From an uncultured Anaerococcus sp. (GTDB lineage: Bacteria; Bacillota; Clostridia; Tissierellales; Peptoniphilaceae), in contig NZ_CALGYW010000143.1 in the NCBI RefSeq assembly GCF_937934665.1, positions 1 through 15,162 of the forward strand: a DNA stretch of 15,162 nucleotides, read 5' to 3'. Positions 15,031 through 15,162 of the stretch are shown here, one piece after another. The translations under genes were made by a program, and so were the position numbers. Positions within the stretch are counted from its first letter, which is position 1, and every line of letters begins with the position of its first letter. The notes below the pieces were generated by a model. The model was not told the origin of the DNA. It made no database searches and was given only the letters and a program-made list of their open reading frames with translations.

Positions 15031-15162
15031 TGGATAAGATTTATGGTAGAAAACCTGTAATTGATGCCATTGATTCAGGAGTTACAATCTATAAGGCCTA
15101 TATAGTAAAGCAAAAATCTAAGATTGTCGAAGAAATTATTACTAAGCTAAAGAAAGCTAATG
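15030..15162 (+). CDS. rlmB: 23S rRNA 2'-O-methyltransferase RlmB/TrmH family (5' part only)
   Basis: Only the first 44 codons are present before the right edge. They read MDKIYGRKPVIDAIDSG, the start of the small substrate-binding domain that precedes the SPOUT knot domain in RlmB, which methylates a guanosine in 23S rRNA. The ATG overlaps the cysS stop (TGATG), and GGGAG at 15017-15021 is eight bases upstream. rlmB after cysS is a well-known Firmicute order. Here the genes usually in between (mrnC in Bacillus) are absent. The methyltransferase domain itself lies outside the window, so the exact member of the TrmH family is inferred from context. Confidence 0.85.
   Translation, partial: MDKIYGRKPVIDAIDSGVTIYKAYIVKQKSKIVEEIITKLKKAN

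Overview
The window is AT-rich, densely packed bacterial DNA from a low-GC Gram-positive anaerobe. The gene set suggests a clostridia-like Firmicute, possibly of the Peptoniphilaceae (Anaerococcus/Peptoniphilus type). That placement is inferred from gene content, strong AAGGAG ribosome binding sites, TATAAT-type promoters and covalent-FMN lipoproteins; no 16S gene is present. Most of the window is ordinary chromosome. I see no CRISPR array, insertion sequence, tRNA or rRNA gene, and no wholly new system.

Layout. (1) Positions 1-455, minus strand: an almost complete O6-alkylguanine-DNA alkyltransferase, cut at the left edge. It diverges from (2) a plus-strand pair at 520-3181, a glutamate-cysteine ligase-like enzyme overlapping radA. 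(3) Positions 3199-5618 hold a redox module: a small FMN-binding lipoprotein, a terminator, then a large lipoprotein that fuses the same FMN-binding domain to a fumarate/urocanate reductase-type flavoprotein. (4) Positions 5664-8764 hold a membrane-anchored penicillin-binding D,D-carboxypeptidase homologue, manA, and a GH84 beta-N-acetylglucosaminidase gene broken by two one-base losses and a nonsense codon. (5) Positions 8765-9228 have no gene I can support and end in a terminator shared by the converging transcripts. (6) Positions 9267-10709, minus strand: pncB. (7) Positions 10849-11981: a HAD phosphatase overlapping a stand-alone mannose-family PTS EIIB. (8) From 12131 to the right edge: gltX, cysS and the start of rlmB, each overlapping the next by one base.

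How the genes work together. The two FMN lipoproteins should both face outside the membrane and are likely partners in electron transfer to an external acceptor (inference). manA and the broken GH84 gene sit in one transcription unit and point to former or residual amino-sugar and mannose metabolism. The gltX-cysS-rlmB block is the familiar Firmicute translation cluster in shortened form. The most interesting items are the paired FMN lipoproteins, the decayed GH84 gene, the orphan EIIB with its HAD partner, and two genes whose -10 boxes lie exactly where a leaderless transcript would need them.
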